Positions 7,502 through 18,928 of a DNA stretch of 64,000 bases are shown here, piece by piece (the first letter of the stretch is position 1; the number at the start of each line of letters is the position of its first letter). The position numbers were made by a program, and so were the translations under genes. The notes under the pieces were generated by a model. That model was not told the origin of the DNA. It searched no databases and saw nothing but the letters and a program-made list of their open reading frames with translations. The stretch is from assembly GCA_041685045.1 (NCBI GenBank), contig JAWLGP010000004.1:62001-126000 (forward strand), given 5' to 3'. This stretch comes from Thiohalomonas sp041685045 (GTDB lineage Bacteria; Pseudomonadota; Gammaproteobacteria; Thiohalomonadales; Thiohalomonadaceae).

Positions 7502-8611
7502 ATGAATGCACGACGAAGGCTCTTCTGGCTGGCGCTGCTGGCACTCGTCTGCGGTCTGGCCGTGGCGCAGCGTGCCGGGGAAACCGTGGACATTCGGGAG
7601 CCGGTTGAGGGCGACCTCTACGCGGCCAGCCGTGAGTTGGCGGTGCTGGCTCCGATCGCAGGGGACCTCACCGCGGCGGCGCAAAATCTGCGGGTCGAGG
7701 AGACGATCCGCGGCGACCTCAATGCGGCGGCGGAAAACATCACAGTCGCCGCGCCCGTTGGGGATGACGTGAGGGTTGCGGGGCGTCAGATCGTTCTTGA
7801 TTCGGAAATTGGCGACCACGTGGTGGTCGCCGGGGAGTCGGTCATCCTCCCCCGTCGTGGCCGGGTCGGGGGGTATCTTTGGGGGGCCGGCGCAACGGTA
7901 CGCATTGAAGGCCAGGTGACCGGAGAGGTCCGAATCGCGGCGCAGGAGGTCATCATCGCCGGAGAGGTCGGCGGGGATGCGCTGCTGATGGCCGAAACAA
8001 TCCGGATCACCGCCGGCGCACACGTCGGCGGTGACTTGATCTGGCGCAGCCGGTCCGCGCCACAGATCAGCAAGGATGCGGTCATCGACGGCCGGATCAT
8101 CGAGCGACCCCTGCCGCCGGCCGAGGACGAGGTCGCCGAAGAAGTGGCGGGTACCGCGTTCTTTGTCGCGCTCATGCTGCTGGTATCGGCGCTGGTGCTC
8201 TATCTCCTGTTTCCCCGCTTTTCCGAACGGGCTGCCGGCGCGGTGCACGCCCAGCCACTCATGGCGGTGGGGATCGGCGTCGCGCTCCTGGTGATCTCTC
8301 CCTTCGCGATTCTGCTCCTGTTTGCCACCGGCATCGGCGTACTGCTTGCGCTGATTGCACTGGCCATTTACCTCGCCCTTCTGCCCCTGGGCTGGCTGAT
8401 GGGCACCTTCCTCGTGGCGGACCAGGGACTGGGGTTCGCCGGTCGACGTGACGCCTCGCGTCTGATCAAGGTGGGGGCGCTGCTGCTGGCAGTACTGATT
8501 GTCGGCCTGCTGCAACTCGTTCCGGTTCTGGGCTTTCTGATCGCCCTCGCCGTTCTGCTCTTTGGTCTTGGCGCGCTGATACTCGGCACCCGCCGGATGG
8601 CCGCGACCTGA
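7502..8611 (+). CDS. Bactofilin-like protein with C-terminal membrane helices
   Basis: 369 residues: a signal peptide (about 1-22), then roughly 180 residues of short hydrophobic/Gly repeats (VEGDLYAASRELAVLAPIAGDL, RGDLNAAAENITV, VGDDVRVAGRQIVL, GEVRIAAQEVIIAGEVGGDA) that fit the right-handed beta-helix of polymer-forming bactofilins. Four hydrophobic helices follow in the last third. The beta-helix would lie outside the inner membrane, unlike cytosolic bactofilins. The ATG at 7502 directly begins the signal peptide; the longer open frame runs through repeats. Function unknown; a role in envelope scaffolding is possible. Confidence 0.75.
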   Translation: MNARRRLFWLALLALVCGLAVAQRAGETVDIREPVEGDLYAASRELAVLAPIAGDLTAAAQNLRVEETIRGDLNAAAENITVAAPVGDDVRVAGRQIVLDSEIGDHVVVAGESVILPRRGRVGGYLWGAGATVRIEGQVTGEVRIAAQEVIIAGEVGGDALLMAETIRITAGAHVGGDLIWRSRSAPQISKDAVIDGRIIERPLPPAEDEVAEEVAGTAFFVALMLLVSALVLYLLFPRFSERAAGAVHAQPLMAVGIGVALLVISPFAILLLFATGIGVLLALIALAIYLALLPLGWLMGTFLVADQGLGFAGRRDASRLIKVGALLLAVLIVGLLQLVPVLGFLIALAVLLFGLGALILGTRRMAAT

Positions 8612-8699
8612 CGCAGTGCAGAACCGGGCTCCTGTGGGAGCGCCGTACCCCGTGCGGGGCATAAATCCCCGGCGCGATGCGGCCTTTCCTGAGGCGCTG

Positions 8700-12266
<3,567 letters not shown>

Positions 12267-12353
12267 GGCGGAAAGCTACCGGATCGGCCCGGGGGCAACA
12301 AGACTTGACAGTAGCGTGCCGGTTCCGTTGGCCTGAGCGGGGACGACAAGCAT

Positions 12354-12490
12354 TCAACAGGATTAACAGGATTTTTCAGGATTAACAGGACAAGGCCTTT
12401 TGGTGCGGGTTGAGCAGCGTAGGTCAGACCGGAGGGCATAACCAATTTCTGACGCGTAGGGTGTGGTGAGCCTGCGAACCGCACCGTTCG
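12354..12490. repeat. Half copy of the AACAGGATT repeat plus one GGTTCGCAGG repeat
   Basis: 12354-12391 is one arm of the AACAGGATTAACAGG family. The bases after it (AAGGCCTTTTGGTGCGGGTT) resemble the loop of the complete copy at 63694-63850. 12454-12490 carries GTAGGGTGTGGTGAGCCTGC followed by GAACCGCACCGTTCG. The remaining bases between dnaE and trkH (12267-12548) show no gene. Confidence 0.7.
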
Positions 12491-12548
12491 GGGCAGAGGC
12501 GAGATCGTCTAGAGTACGGGCAATCGTCCGTGCAACGGAAAACGCGCC

Positions 12549-14015
12549 TTGGCAAAATCCCGGCAGATTTCGACCCTCGCCTACGCCGTGCGCGGCCGGG
12601 TGCTCGGCAAGTACCTGGGCCAGCTCGGGATGGTGCTGGCCGCCCTGCAACTGGTTCCGCTCGCCGCGTCTCTGCTTTTTGGCGAAATTCGTTTTACCCT
12701 GGTCTATGGCGGTGTCGCCGCACTGGTCGCCCTGCTCTGCCTACCGCTGGTCCGGCTCGAAGCGAGTGCCCATATCCAGGTCAATGAGGCGCTGGCGATC
12801 ACCGCCCTGATCTTTCTGTTCGGTGGCCTGGTCAACATGCCGGCGTTCCTGGTGGCCGGTCTGTCGCCGCCGGATGCGCTGTTCGAGGCGATCTCCGGCA
12901 TCACCACCACCGGGTTGACCACCCTCTCCAGGGTCGAGGGCATGCCCGCCACCTTCCTGTTCGCCCGGGCCTGGAGTCAGTGGTATGGCGGTCTCGGCAT
13001 CGTGGTGTTGTCGCTTGCCCTGCTCGCCGGCCACGGTGTTGCGTTCCGACGCCTGTTGGCGCCGGATGCCGCGATCGAGGATCTCGCGACCAGCACGCGG
13101 ACTTTCGCCCGGCGGGCACTGGTGGCCTACTGTGTACTGACCGTGACAGGCGTCGGGGCATTGCTGTTGCTCGCGGTACCACCCCTGCACGCCTTCAGCC
13201 ATGCGTTTGCCGCGGTCTCCACCGGGGGGTTCTCCAGCTACGATGCCAGCCTGGGTGCCCTTGCGCCGGTTCCCGCCAGCCTCCTGCTGGCCCTGTCCGC
13301 GAGCGGCGCGGTCGCCCTGCCGATCTACTTCCTGGCCACCAGCCGTGGCTGGCGCAGCTTCTTTCGCGATCCGGAGGTCATCACCCTGCTGCTGCTGTTG
13401 GGACTGTTCGCGGTCGCCGTCTCGGTGCTGTTGGTACAACACTCCACGTTGCCCTGGGCGGATGCGATCTATCACGGCACTCTCCTGGCGGTATCCGCCC
13501 AAACCACCACCGGGTTCTCGTCGATGCCGCTGGATGGCCTGCCGCCGGCGCTGCTGCTGTTGCTCGGCTTCAGCATGCTGGTCGGCGGCAGCATCGGATC
13601 GACCGCCGGCGGCATCAAACTGATGCGGATGCTGCTGGTCGGACAACTGCTGACCACTCTGATCCGGCGCACCGCCGTGCCGAGCCATGCGGTCACCGCC
13701 CACTGGTGGGGGGGGCACGCACTCGACGAGCACGAGGTGGAGCGGATCCTGCTGCTGGTGCTGCTGTTCGTCGGCGTGGTGGCGCTTTCGTGGTTGATCT
13801 TTCTTTGGTACGGCTTCGAGCCGATGGCCGCCCTGTTCGAGGTGATCTCGGCGACCGCCACGGTCGGCCTTTCCACCGGCCTCACGCCGGCGCTGCCGGA
13901 CAGCCTCAAACTGCTGCTCTGCCTCGACATGCTGGCCGGGCGGCTGGAGATCGTCGCACTCCTGGTCCTGCTCTACCCGGGAACCTGGTTCGGCCGCAGG
14001 AGGGAAAAAGCATGA
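12549..14015 (+). CDS. trkH: TrkH family potassium uptake protein
   Basis: Membrane subunit of a Trk/Ktr potassium importer (488 residues). All four pore-loop signatures are visible: SGITTTGLTTL, VSTGGFSSYD, SAQTTTGFSSM and SATATVGLSTGL, each with the filter glycine. About ten membrane helices flank them. The start is uncertain: TTG at 12549 keeps a basic N-terminus before helix 1, while the first ATG (12627) falls inside the first helix. The stop overlaps the next gene's ATG (ATGA), so the two subunits are co-translated. Confidence 0.92.
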   Translation: MAKSRQISTLAYAVRGRVLGKYLGQLGMVLAALQLVPLAASLLFGEIRFTLVYGGVAALVALLCLPLVRLEASAHIQVNEALAITALIFLFGGLVNMPAFLVAGLSPPDALFEAISGITTTGLTTLSRVEGMPATFLFARAWSQWYGGLGIVVLSLALLAGHGVAFRRLLAPDAAIEDLATSTRTFARRALVAYCVLTVTGVGALLLLAVPPLHAFSHAFAAVSTGGFSSYDASLGALAPVPASLLLALSASGAVALPIYFLATSRGWRSFFRDPEVITLLLLLGLFAVAVSVLLVQHSTLPWADAIYHGTLLAVSAQTTTGFSSMPLDGLPPALLLLLGFSMLVGGSIGSTAGGIKLMRMLLVGQLLTTLIRRTAVPSHAVTAHWWGGHALDEHEVERILLLVLLFVGVVALSWLIFLWYGFEPMAALFEVISATATVGLSTGLTPALPDSLKLLLCLDMLAGRLEIVALLVLLYPGTWFGRRREKA

Positions 14016-14686
14016 GGATCGTATTCATCGGCGCCAGTTCACTCGCGATCATGACCGCCCACCTGCTGGTGGAGCGGCGCCATGAGGTGGTGATCATCGA
14101 GCGCGACAAGGCCAAGATCGACACTTTGAAAGAGGAGCTTGATTGCGGCTTTCTGCACGGCGACGGCAGCAAGCCCGCCTTGCTGGCCGAGGCGGACCCG
14201 GCCCACACCGACGCGCTGCTCTGTCTGACCGGCAACGATCAGGCCAACATCATCGCCAGTCTGGTGGGACGCTCGCTGGGTTTTCCGCGGGTGATCACCA
14301 AGATCGGTGACCCCGAGTTCCAGCACATCTGCATCGAGTTAGGGCTGGAAGACACCATCATTCCGAACCGCACCACTGCGCTCCACCTGGTGGACAGCCT
14401 GCGGGGCATGAATACCCTGGAGCTGTCAGGGCTGCTCAAGGACGACGCCCGGGTCTTTTCCCTGGTCGCGCGGGACGAGGATGCAGGTCCTGTCGAAGCC
14501 TTGCAAATTCCGGACAGTACGCGCGTGATCTGCGTCTACCGCGATGATCGGTTCATTCCGGTCGATGATGGCGTTGAACTGCGCGCAGGTGACGAGGTGG
14601 TGCTGATCACCCGTGACCGGCACATGACGCGGCTCACGGAACGATGGGGCAGCCACGACACAACCTCTCCGCCGCGACGCGACTGA
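14012..14686 (+). CDS. TrkA/KtrA-type potassium channel regulatory subunit
   Basis: 224-residue cytosolic RCK protein that gates the TrkH pore in response to nucleotides. An N-terminal Rossmann (TrkA_N) domain starts MRIVFIGASSLAIMTAHLL with an acidic end to strand 2 (VVIIERDKAKID), followed by DALLCLTGNDQANI. A TrkA_C domain (about 140-215) ends in GVELRAGDEVVLITRDRH. It has one RCK unit, half the length of E. coli TrkA (458 residues), so it is KtrA-like and probably forms an octameric ring. An AGGAGGGA ribosome site lies in the end of trkH. Confidence 0.9.
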   Translation: MRIVFIGASSLAIMTAHLLVERRHEVVIIERDKAKIDTLKEELDCGFLHGDGSKPALLAEADPAHTDALLCLTGNDQANIIASLVGRSLGFPRVITKIGDPEFQHICIELGLEDTIIPNRTTALHLVDSLRGMNTLELSGLLKDDARVFSLVARDEDAGPVEALQIPDSTRVICVYRDDRFIPVDDGVELRAGDEVVLITRDRHMTRLTERWGSHDTTSPPRRD

Positions 14687-14732
14687 ATTTGTGCGTTCTA
14701 TACTCAGTGCGAGCAAGCGGAGGAGGTGTACG

Positions 14733-15032
14733 ATGCGTGAAGAGCGAATCCGGCAGCTGGAGACACGGCTCGCCGGTTGGGAAAATCGTATCGATGAGTT
14801 GGAGGAGGAACTGGCGCGCTCGGAGGCGGCAATCCGCAACCGCTATTTCCGGGACCTGCAGGACCTGAAGGAGAAACGCGACGCGGCCCGAAACCGCATT
14901 GCGGAACTGCGTCTGCGGCGGGCCGAGTCTTGGGAGGATGACGACCTCCAGGCAGGCATCATCCGCGTTTTCGACGACATCGGCAGCCGAATCAACCGCC
15001 TCTTCTCGAACGTTTCCAACGCTCGTCACTGA
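14733..15032 (+). CDS. Hypothetical coiled-coil protein
   Basis: 99 residues, highly charged, with no signal peptide or membrane segment. Heptad-like patterning across about residues 1-65 (IRQLETRLAGWENRIDELEEEL...) predicts a long helix/coiled coil; the end is a short amphipathic stretch (IIRVFDDIGSRINRLFSNV). GGAGGAGGTG precedes the ATG. It follows the potassium subunit by 46 bases, so it may be co-transcribed. No family was recognised. Confidence 0.65.
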   Translation: MREERIRQLETRLAGWENRIDELEEELARSEAAIRNRYFRDLQDLKEKRDAARNRIAELRLRRAESWEDDDLQAGIIRVFDDIGSRINRLFSNVSNARH

Positions 15033-15117
15033 GCGACCGGCCGGCGCGAAAAATACGCCCGGCCTAACACACCCCGCTTCTCCAGTTTTCCTGAATATTC
15101 CAAATATCTTGTGTTGG

Positions 15118-15345
15118 TAGCCCATCGGGTAGCGTTGATCCCTGACTGAAAGTGGGTCGTGGGAATCAATGGGACAGGATTAACAGGATGTTTTCAGGAT
15201 TAACAGGATATTTTTTTAATGTCCTGCACCTAAACGGATAACTCGGGTGCTTCAAAGACTTCAAGAACAAACATCCTGTGCATCCTGAAACATCCTGTTA
15301 ATCCTGTACTATCGCCGCGCTACTGCCGCTTCTACTCCGCCACAG
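15118..15345. repeat. Duplicated segment copy A (AACAGGATT inverted repeat, no MITE)
   Basis: Runs from GCCCATCGGGTAGCGTTG to CTGCCGCTTCTACTCCGCCA. It is matched, with scattered differences, by 15377-15743 (copy B). It contains AACAGGATT arms at 15172-15212 and in reverse at 15268-15314. The last 14 bases equal the 3' end of rnhB including its stop, so copy A carries a fragment of the rnhB tail. Unlike copy B it has no inserted element after the T-run at 15211-15217. Confidence 0.85.
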
Positions 15346-15376
15346 TCAGTAGGATGGGCAAAGGAGCGCGAGCGAC

Positions 15377-15743
15377 GTGCCCATCGGGTAGCGTTGATCC
15401 CTGATTGAAAGTGGGGCGTGGGAAATCAATGGGACAGGATTGACAGGAATGTTTTCAGGATTAACAGGATATTTTTTCGTAACTGCTCGCCCGGGTACCC
15501 TCTCGACGTCCCGCGCCGACACAAGGCATCCGTCTTCCCCGCGAAGGCGGGGATCCATTGACCTCTCTCTGGATTCCCGCCTCCGCGGGAATGACGGAGG
15601 GCGAGTAGTCACGTTTTTTATAAACTGTCCTGCACCTCGCCGCACAACTCGGGTGCCTCAAAGACTTCAAGCACAAACATCCTGAAACATCCTGTCAATC
15701 CTGTACCATTGCCGCGCCACTGCCGCTTCTACTCCGCCAAAGG
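15377..15743. repeat. Duplicated segment copy B, interrupted by a MITE-like element
   Basis: Second copy of the segment seen at 15118-15345, continuous with the real rnhB 3' end, hence probably the parental copy. AACAGGATT arms lie at 15430-15472 and 15676-15710. The 134-base element at 15479-15612 splits it at the same T-run that is intact in copy A. A one-armed GGATGGGCAAAG repeat (15349-15385) joins the two copies. Confidence 0.85.
15479..15612. mobile_element. MITE-like element, copy 1 (134 bp)
   Basis: Ends are GTAACTGCTCGCC (15479-15491) and GGCGAGTAGTCAC (15600-15612), 13-bp terminal inverted repeats with two mismatches. The interior holds the palindrome CTTCCCCGCGAAGGCGGGG and a second one, TTCCCGCCTCCGCGGGAA. 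Runs of six T flank both ends and may be a target duplication. No transposase is encoded. A second copy in the opposite orientation lies at 59679-59829. Copy A of the surrounding duplication supplies the empty site. Confidence 0.7.
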
Positions 15744-16340
15744 CTCCAGCAGCCGCCGGACCGGCGCGAAGGAGCGGCGGTGGATCGGGCTGGGGCCCAG
15801 CGCTTGCAAAGCTTCGAGGTGCGTTTTGGTGGAGTAACCCTTGTGACCGGCGAGGCCGTAGCCGGGGTAGCGGGCATCCAACTCGACCATCTCGCGGTCA
15901 CGGGTGACCTTGGCGATGATCGACGCGGCACTGATCGCCGGCACGATGGCGTCGCCGCCAATTACGTACTCCACGGTGCAGGCCAGCGTCGGACACTGGT
16001 TGCCGTCCACCAGAGCGTGGTCGGGAGCGGGATCGAGGACCGCCACCGCCCGCTGCATCGCCAGCAGGGTGGCTTGCAGGATATTGATGCAGTCGATCTC
16101 CTCGACCTCGGCCCGACCGACACCCCAGGCCAGCGCCTTCTCCACGATCTCGCGGTAGAGCGCCTCCCGCTTTGCCTCCGTAAGCGCCTTCGAGTCGTCG
16201 AGTCCCGGAATCGGCCGTTCCGGGTCCAGAATCACCGCAGCCGCCACCACCGGCCCGGCCAACGGACCCCGCCCCGCCTCGTCGACCCCGGCCAAAAGCC
16301 GGGCACTGCCGCTGAAATCCAAACTGCCCTGCTCTCCCAT
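15729..16340 (-). CDS. rnhB: Ribonuclease HII
   Basis: Cleaves RNA in RNA-DNA hybrids and starts ribonucleotide removal from DNA. 203 residues, normal length. The catalytic DEDD set is visible: Asp20-Glu21 in GVDEAGRGPLAGPVV, Asp112 in ALVDGNQ and Asp130 in GGDAIVPAISAASIIAKVTRD. The C-terminus (YPGYGLAGHKGYSTKTHLEAL) is typical. The 3' end is duplicated as a 14-base fragment at about 15330-15343. lpxB, its usual partner, is on the opposite strand 2.6 kb away. Confidence 0.95.
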   Translation of the reverse strand: MGEQGSLDFSGSARLLAGVDEAGRGPLAGPVVAAAVILDPERPIPGLDDSKALTEAKREALYREIVEKALAWGVGRAEVEEIDCINILQATLLAMQRAVAVLDPAPDHALVDGNQCPTLACTVEYVIGGDAIVPAISAASIIAKVTRDREMVELDARYPGYGLAGHKGYSTKTHLEALQALGPSPIHRRSFAPVRRLLEPLAE

Positions 16341-16377
16341 CCGGTTGTGCCTCTATATAGTTGGTAGGTGAATCAAT

Positions 16378-16594
16378 GGAACAGGATTAACAGGATTTTT
16401 CAGGATGAACAGGATGTTTCCTTAATCGTTCAGCGCTCGTCACAGATGAGCAGGCCTGGAGAGCGATCTTCATATCTCCTGTCAATCCTGCAAAATCCTG
16501 TTCAATCCGCAGCGCCCCGCCCCCAGTTTCGAGTAGGACCAAATTCCTTGATAATCATCCTGTTAATCCTGAAAACATCCTGTTAATCCTGTCC
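16378..16594. repeat. AACAGGATT inverted repeat with long arms
   Basis: Left arm at 16378-16416 in AACAGGATTAACAGG orientation. Right arms in the reverse orientation at 16482-16510 and 16555-16594. RNA could fold into a long hairpin or cruciform. It accounts for most of the 377 bases between rnhB and gnnA; no gene is seen there. Confidence 0.8.
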
Positions 16595-16664
16595 CATCAA
16601 TGCCAAGCCAAACGCGGCCAACATTGATTTGCACAGGGCCAAATGCGAACATTTGCCGCCAACG

Positions 16665-16685
16665 CCGCCCCCGGGGCGGATTTTT
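16665..16685 (+). terminator. GC-rich hairpin with T-run upstream of gnnA
   Basis: CCGCCC and GGGCGG flank a three-base turn and are followed by ATTTTT. It resembles a rho-independent terminator about 30 bases before the gnnA ATG. No plus-strand gene lies just upstream, so it could be an attenuator or a chance GC palindrome. Confidence 0.35.
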
Positions 16686-16717
16686 CATTTTCGGACCCCA
16701 CAACAGCACGCAATCGG

Positions 16718-17680
16718 ATGATCAAGACCGCCGTAATCGGAGTCGGTTATCTGGGCCGCTTCCACGCCCAGAAGTACGCCGCTCTCCCCGACTCCCAGCT
16801 GGTCGGCGTTGCCGACCCGGATGCCGAAGCCGCCGCCCGCGTGGCCGCCGAGTGTAACACCGAGGCCTTCGCCGACTACCGTGACCTGTTCGGCAAGGTG
16901 GATGCCGTCAGCATCGTGGTGCCGACCCAGCTCCACTATCAGGTCGCGCTCGACTGCCTGGAGAACGGGCTGCACGTGCTGGTGGAGAAGCCGATCACCG
17001 CCACCGTGGCGCAGGCCGACGAGCTGATCGCCGCCGCCGAGCGCAATGGCCGCGTGCTGCAGGTGGGCCATCTTGAACGCTTCAACTCCGCCGTGCTGGC
17101 CCTCGACGGCACCTTGAAGCAGCCGCTGTTCATTGAATCGCACCGGCTGGCGCCATTCAATCCGCGCGGCGCCGACGTCAACGTGGTCCTGGATCTGATG
17201 ATCCACGATATCGACATCATCCAGAACATCGTGCGCTCGCCCATCGCCGATATCGACGCCAACGGGGTCTCGGTGCTGACCAAACAGGTGGACATCGTCA
17301 ACGCCCGACTCAAGTTCGAGAGCGGCTGCGTCGCGAACGTTACCGCCAGCCGGGTTAGCGTCAAACCGCAGCGCAAGATGCGCCTGTTCCAGCACGATGC
17401 CTACATCGGCATCGACTTCCAGAACAAGACCTTGAGCATCCATCGCACCGGCGACAAGGAGATGTTCCCCGGCGTGCCGGAGATCACCTCCGAAGAGACT
17501 GCGTTCGAAAGCAGCGATGCGATCATGGCGGAGATCCAGGCCTTTCTTGGCGCCATCGCCAACGGCACACCCGCGGTGGTCAGCGGCGCCGACGGCCGCG
17601 GTGCCCTCGAAACCGCCATGCGCATCACCGATTTGGTCAAAAACAGCCAGCGTATTGCCCAAGGAGGCATTCCCGCATGA
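16718..17680 (+). CDS. gnnA: Gfo/Idh/MocA oxidoreductase, probable UDP-GlcNAc 3-dehydrogenase
   Basis: NAD-dependent dehydrogenase, 320 residues. The Rossmann motif is GVGYLGRFHA (8-17), the conserved EKPIT is at 90-94, then VGHLERFN and DLMIHDIDI follow, typical of the Gfo/Idh/MocA fold. In Acidithiobacillus ferrooxidans GnnA oxidises the 3-OH of UDP-GlcNAc so GnnB can aminate it, and the two genes lie beside lpx genes. The same pairing here (ATGA overlap with gnnB, then lpxB) is the main support for the specific name; the family alone would not prove it. The ATG at 16718 starts directly at the first strand. Confidence 0.8.
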   Translation: MIKTAVIGVGYLGRFHAQKYAALPDSQLVGVADPDAEAAARVAAECNTEAFADYRDLFGKVDAVSIVVPTQLHYQVALDCLENGLHVLVEKPITATVAQADELIAAAERNGRVLQVGHLERFNSAVLALDGTLKQPLFIESHRLAPFNPRGADVNVVLDLMIHDIDIIQNIVRSPIADIDANGVSVLTKQVDIVNARLKFESGCVANVTASRVSVKPQRKMRLFQHDAYIGIDFQNKTLSIHRTGDKEMFPGVPEITSEETAFESSDAIMAEIQAFLGAIANGTPAVVSGADGRGALETAMRITDLVKNSQRIAQGGIPA

Positions 17681-18774
17681 TCCCCATGGTCGACCTGAAG
17701 GGTCAGTACCTCGCCATCAAGGACGAGATCGACAACGGCATCCTCCAGGCGCTGGAGCAGACCCGCTTTATCCTCGGCCCCAACGTGCAGGCCTTCGAGC
17801 AGGAGGCCGCGGCCTACCTGGGCGTCGAGCACGCGGTGGGCGTGGCCTCCGGCACCGATGCCCTGCACCTGGCCCTGATTGCCGCCGGCATCACGGAGGG
17901 CGACGAGGTGATCACCACCCCGTTCACCTTTATCGCCACTGCCGAGGCGATCAAGTACGTCGGCGCCCGGCCGGTGTTCGTCGATATCGACCCGCGGACC
18001 TTCAATATCGATCTGGAGAAGGCCGCCGCGGCGGTCACCGACAAGACCCGCGCCATCATCCCGGTGCATCTGTTCGGTCAGCCCGTGGACATGGGCGCGG
18101 TGAATGCCCTGGCGCAGGCCCACAATCTGGCCGTGGTCGAGGATTGCGCCCAATCGTTCGGCGCGGCGATCGACGGCAAGCAGACCGGCAGCTTTGGCGC
18201 CGCCGGTGCGTTCAGTTTCTTCCCGAGCAAAAACCTGGGCTGCTACGGCGATGGCGGTCTGATCAGCACCAACTCCGCCGAGATGGCCCAGCACCTGCGC
18301 GTGCTGCGCAACCACGGCAGCTGGAAGCAGTATCACCACTCGGAGATCGGCTTCAACAGCCGGCTCGACGAGATCCAGGCGGTGATCCTGCGGGCGAAGC
18401 TGAAGCGCATCGACCAGTACAACGACGGTCGCCGGCGAGTGGCCCATCGATATAGCGAAGCGCTCTCGGCAATGAACGATGTCACCCCGCCCCACGAAGA
18501 CGGCGTCGGTCACCACGTCTATCACCAGTACACCCTGCTGTCGCCGCGCCGTGATGCGATCATGGAGGCGCTGCGCGCCCGCGAGATCGGTTGTGCCGTC
18601 TACTACCCGATCCCGCTGCATCAGCAGGAGGTGTTCGCCGACGAGTGCCGCGACGTTTCCCTGCCGGTGGCGGAACAGGTCGCCGCCGAGTGCATGTCGC
18701 TGCCGATCTTCCCGGAGATGACCGACGCGCAGATCGACACCGTGCTGGAGACGATAGCGTCAGTGGTCAAGTAA
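17677..18774 (+). CDS. gnnB: DegT/DnrJ-family aminotransferase, probable UDP-3-keto-GlcNAc transaminase
   Basis: PLP-dependent sugar aminotransferase, 365 residues. The Schiff-base lysine is Lys185 in FFPSKNLG; other family motifs are VASGTDALHLAL, EDCAQSFGA and NSRLDEIQAVIL. It would transfer an amino group to the 3-keto sugar made by GnnA, giving a UDP-2-acetamido-3-amino sugar used by LpxA to form amide-linked lipid A. The ATG overlaps the gnnA stop by 4 bases. Many DegT enzymes aminate other keto sugars; the neighbouring lpxB favours this role. Confidence 0.8.
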   Translation: MIPMVDLKGQYLAIKDEIDNGILQALEQTRFILGPNVQAFEQEAAAYLGVEHAVGVASGTDALHLALIAAGITEGDEVITTPFTFIATAEAIKYVGARPVFVDIDPRTFNIDLEKAAAAVTDKTRAIIPVHLFGQPVDMGAVNALAQAHNLAVVEDCAQSFGAAIDGKQTGSFGAAGAFSFFPSKNLGCYGDGGLISTNSAEMAQHLRVLRNHGSWKQYHHSEIGFNSRLDEIQAVILRAKLKRIDQYNDGRRRVAHRYSEALSAMNDVTPPHEDGVGHHVYHQYTLLSPRRDAIMEALRAREIGCAVYYPIPLHQQEVFADECRDVSLPVAEQVAAECMSLPIFPEMTDAQIDTVLETIASVVK

Positions 18775-18928
18775 GCGGATGACCGGTGGCACCGATGGAA
18801 GGAGCATACGGGCGGGGCGAATCCTCGCCGCGATTCGGTTTTATGGGTAACACCGAAAGCGCAATGCCGTTCCCAGCGCCACATCGGGCCGGGGACGGCC
18901 CTCCCACAATCCCTCCTGTTACACGCCG

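Noticed and set aside
15440..15685. Short frames across the MITE at 15479-15612
   Set aside because: They encode fragments such as HPSSPRRRGSID that arise from translating the common CCCGCGAAGGCGGGG palindrome.
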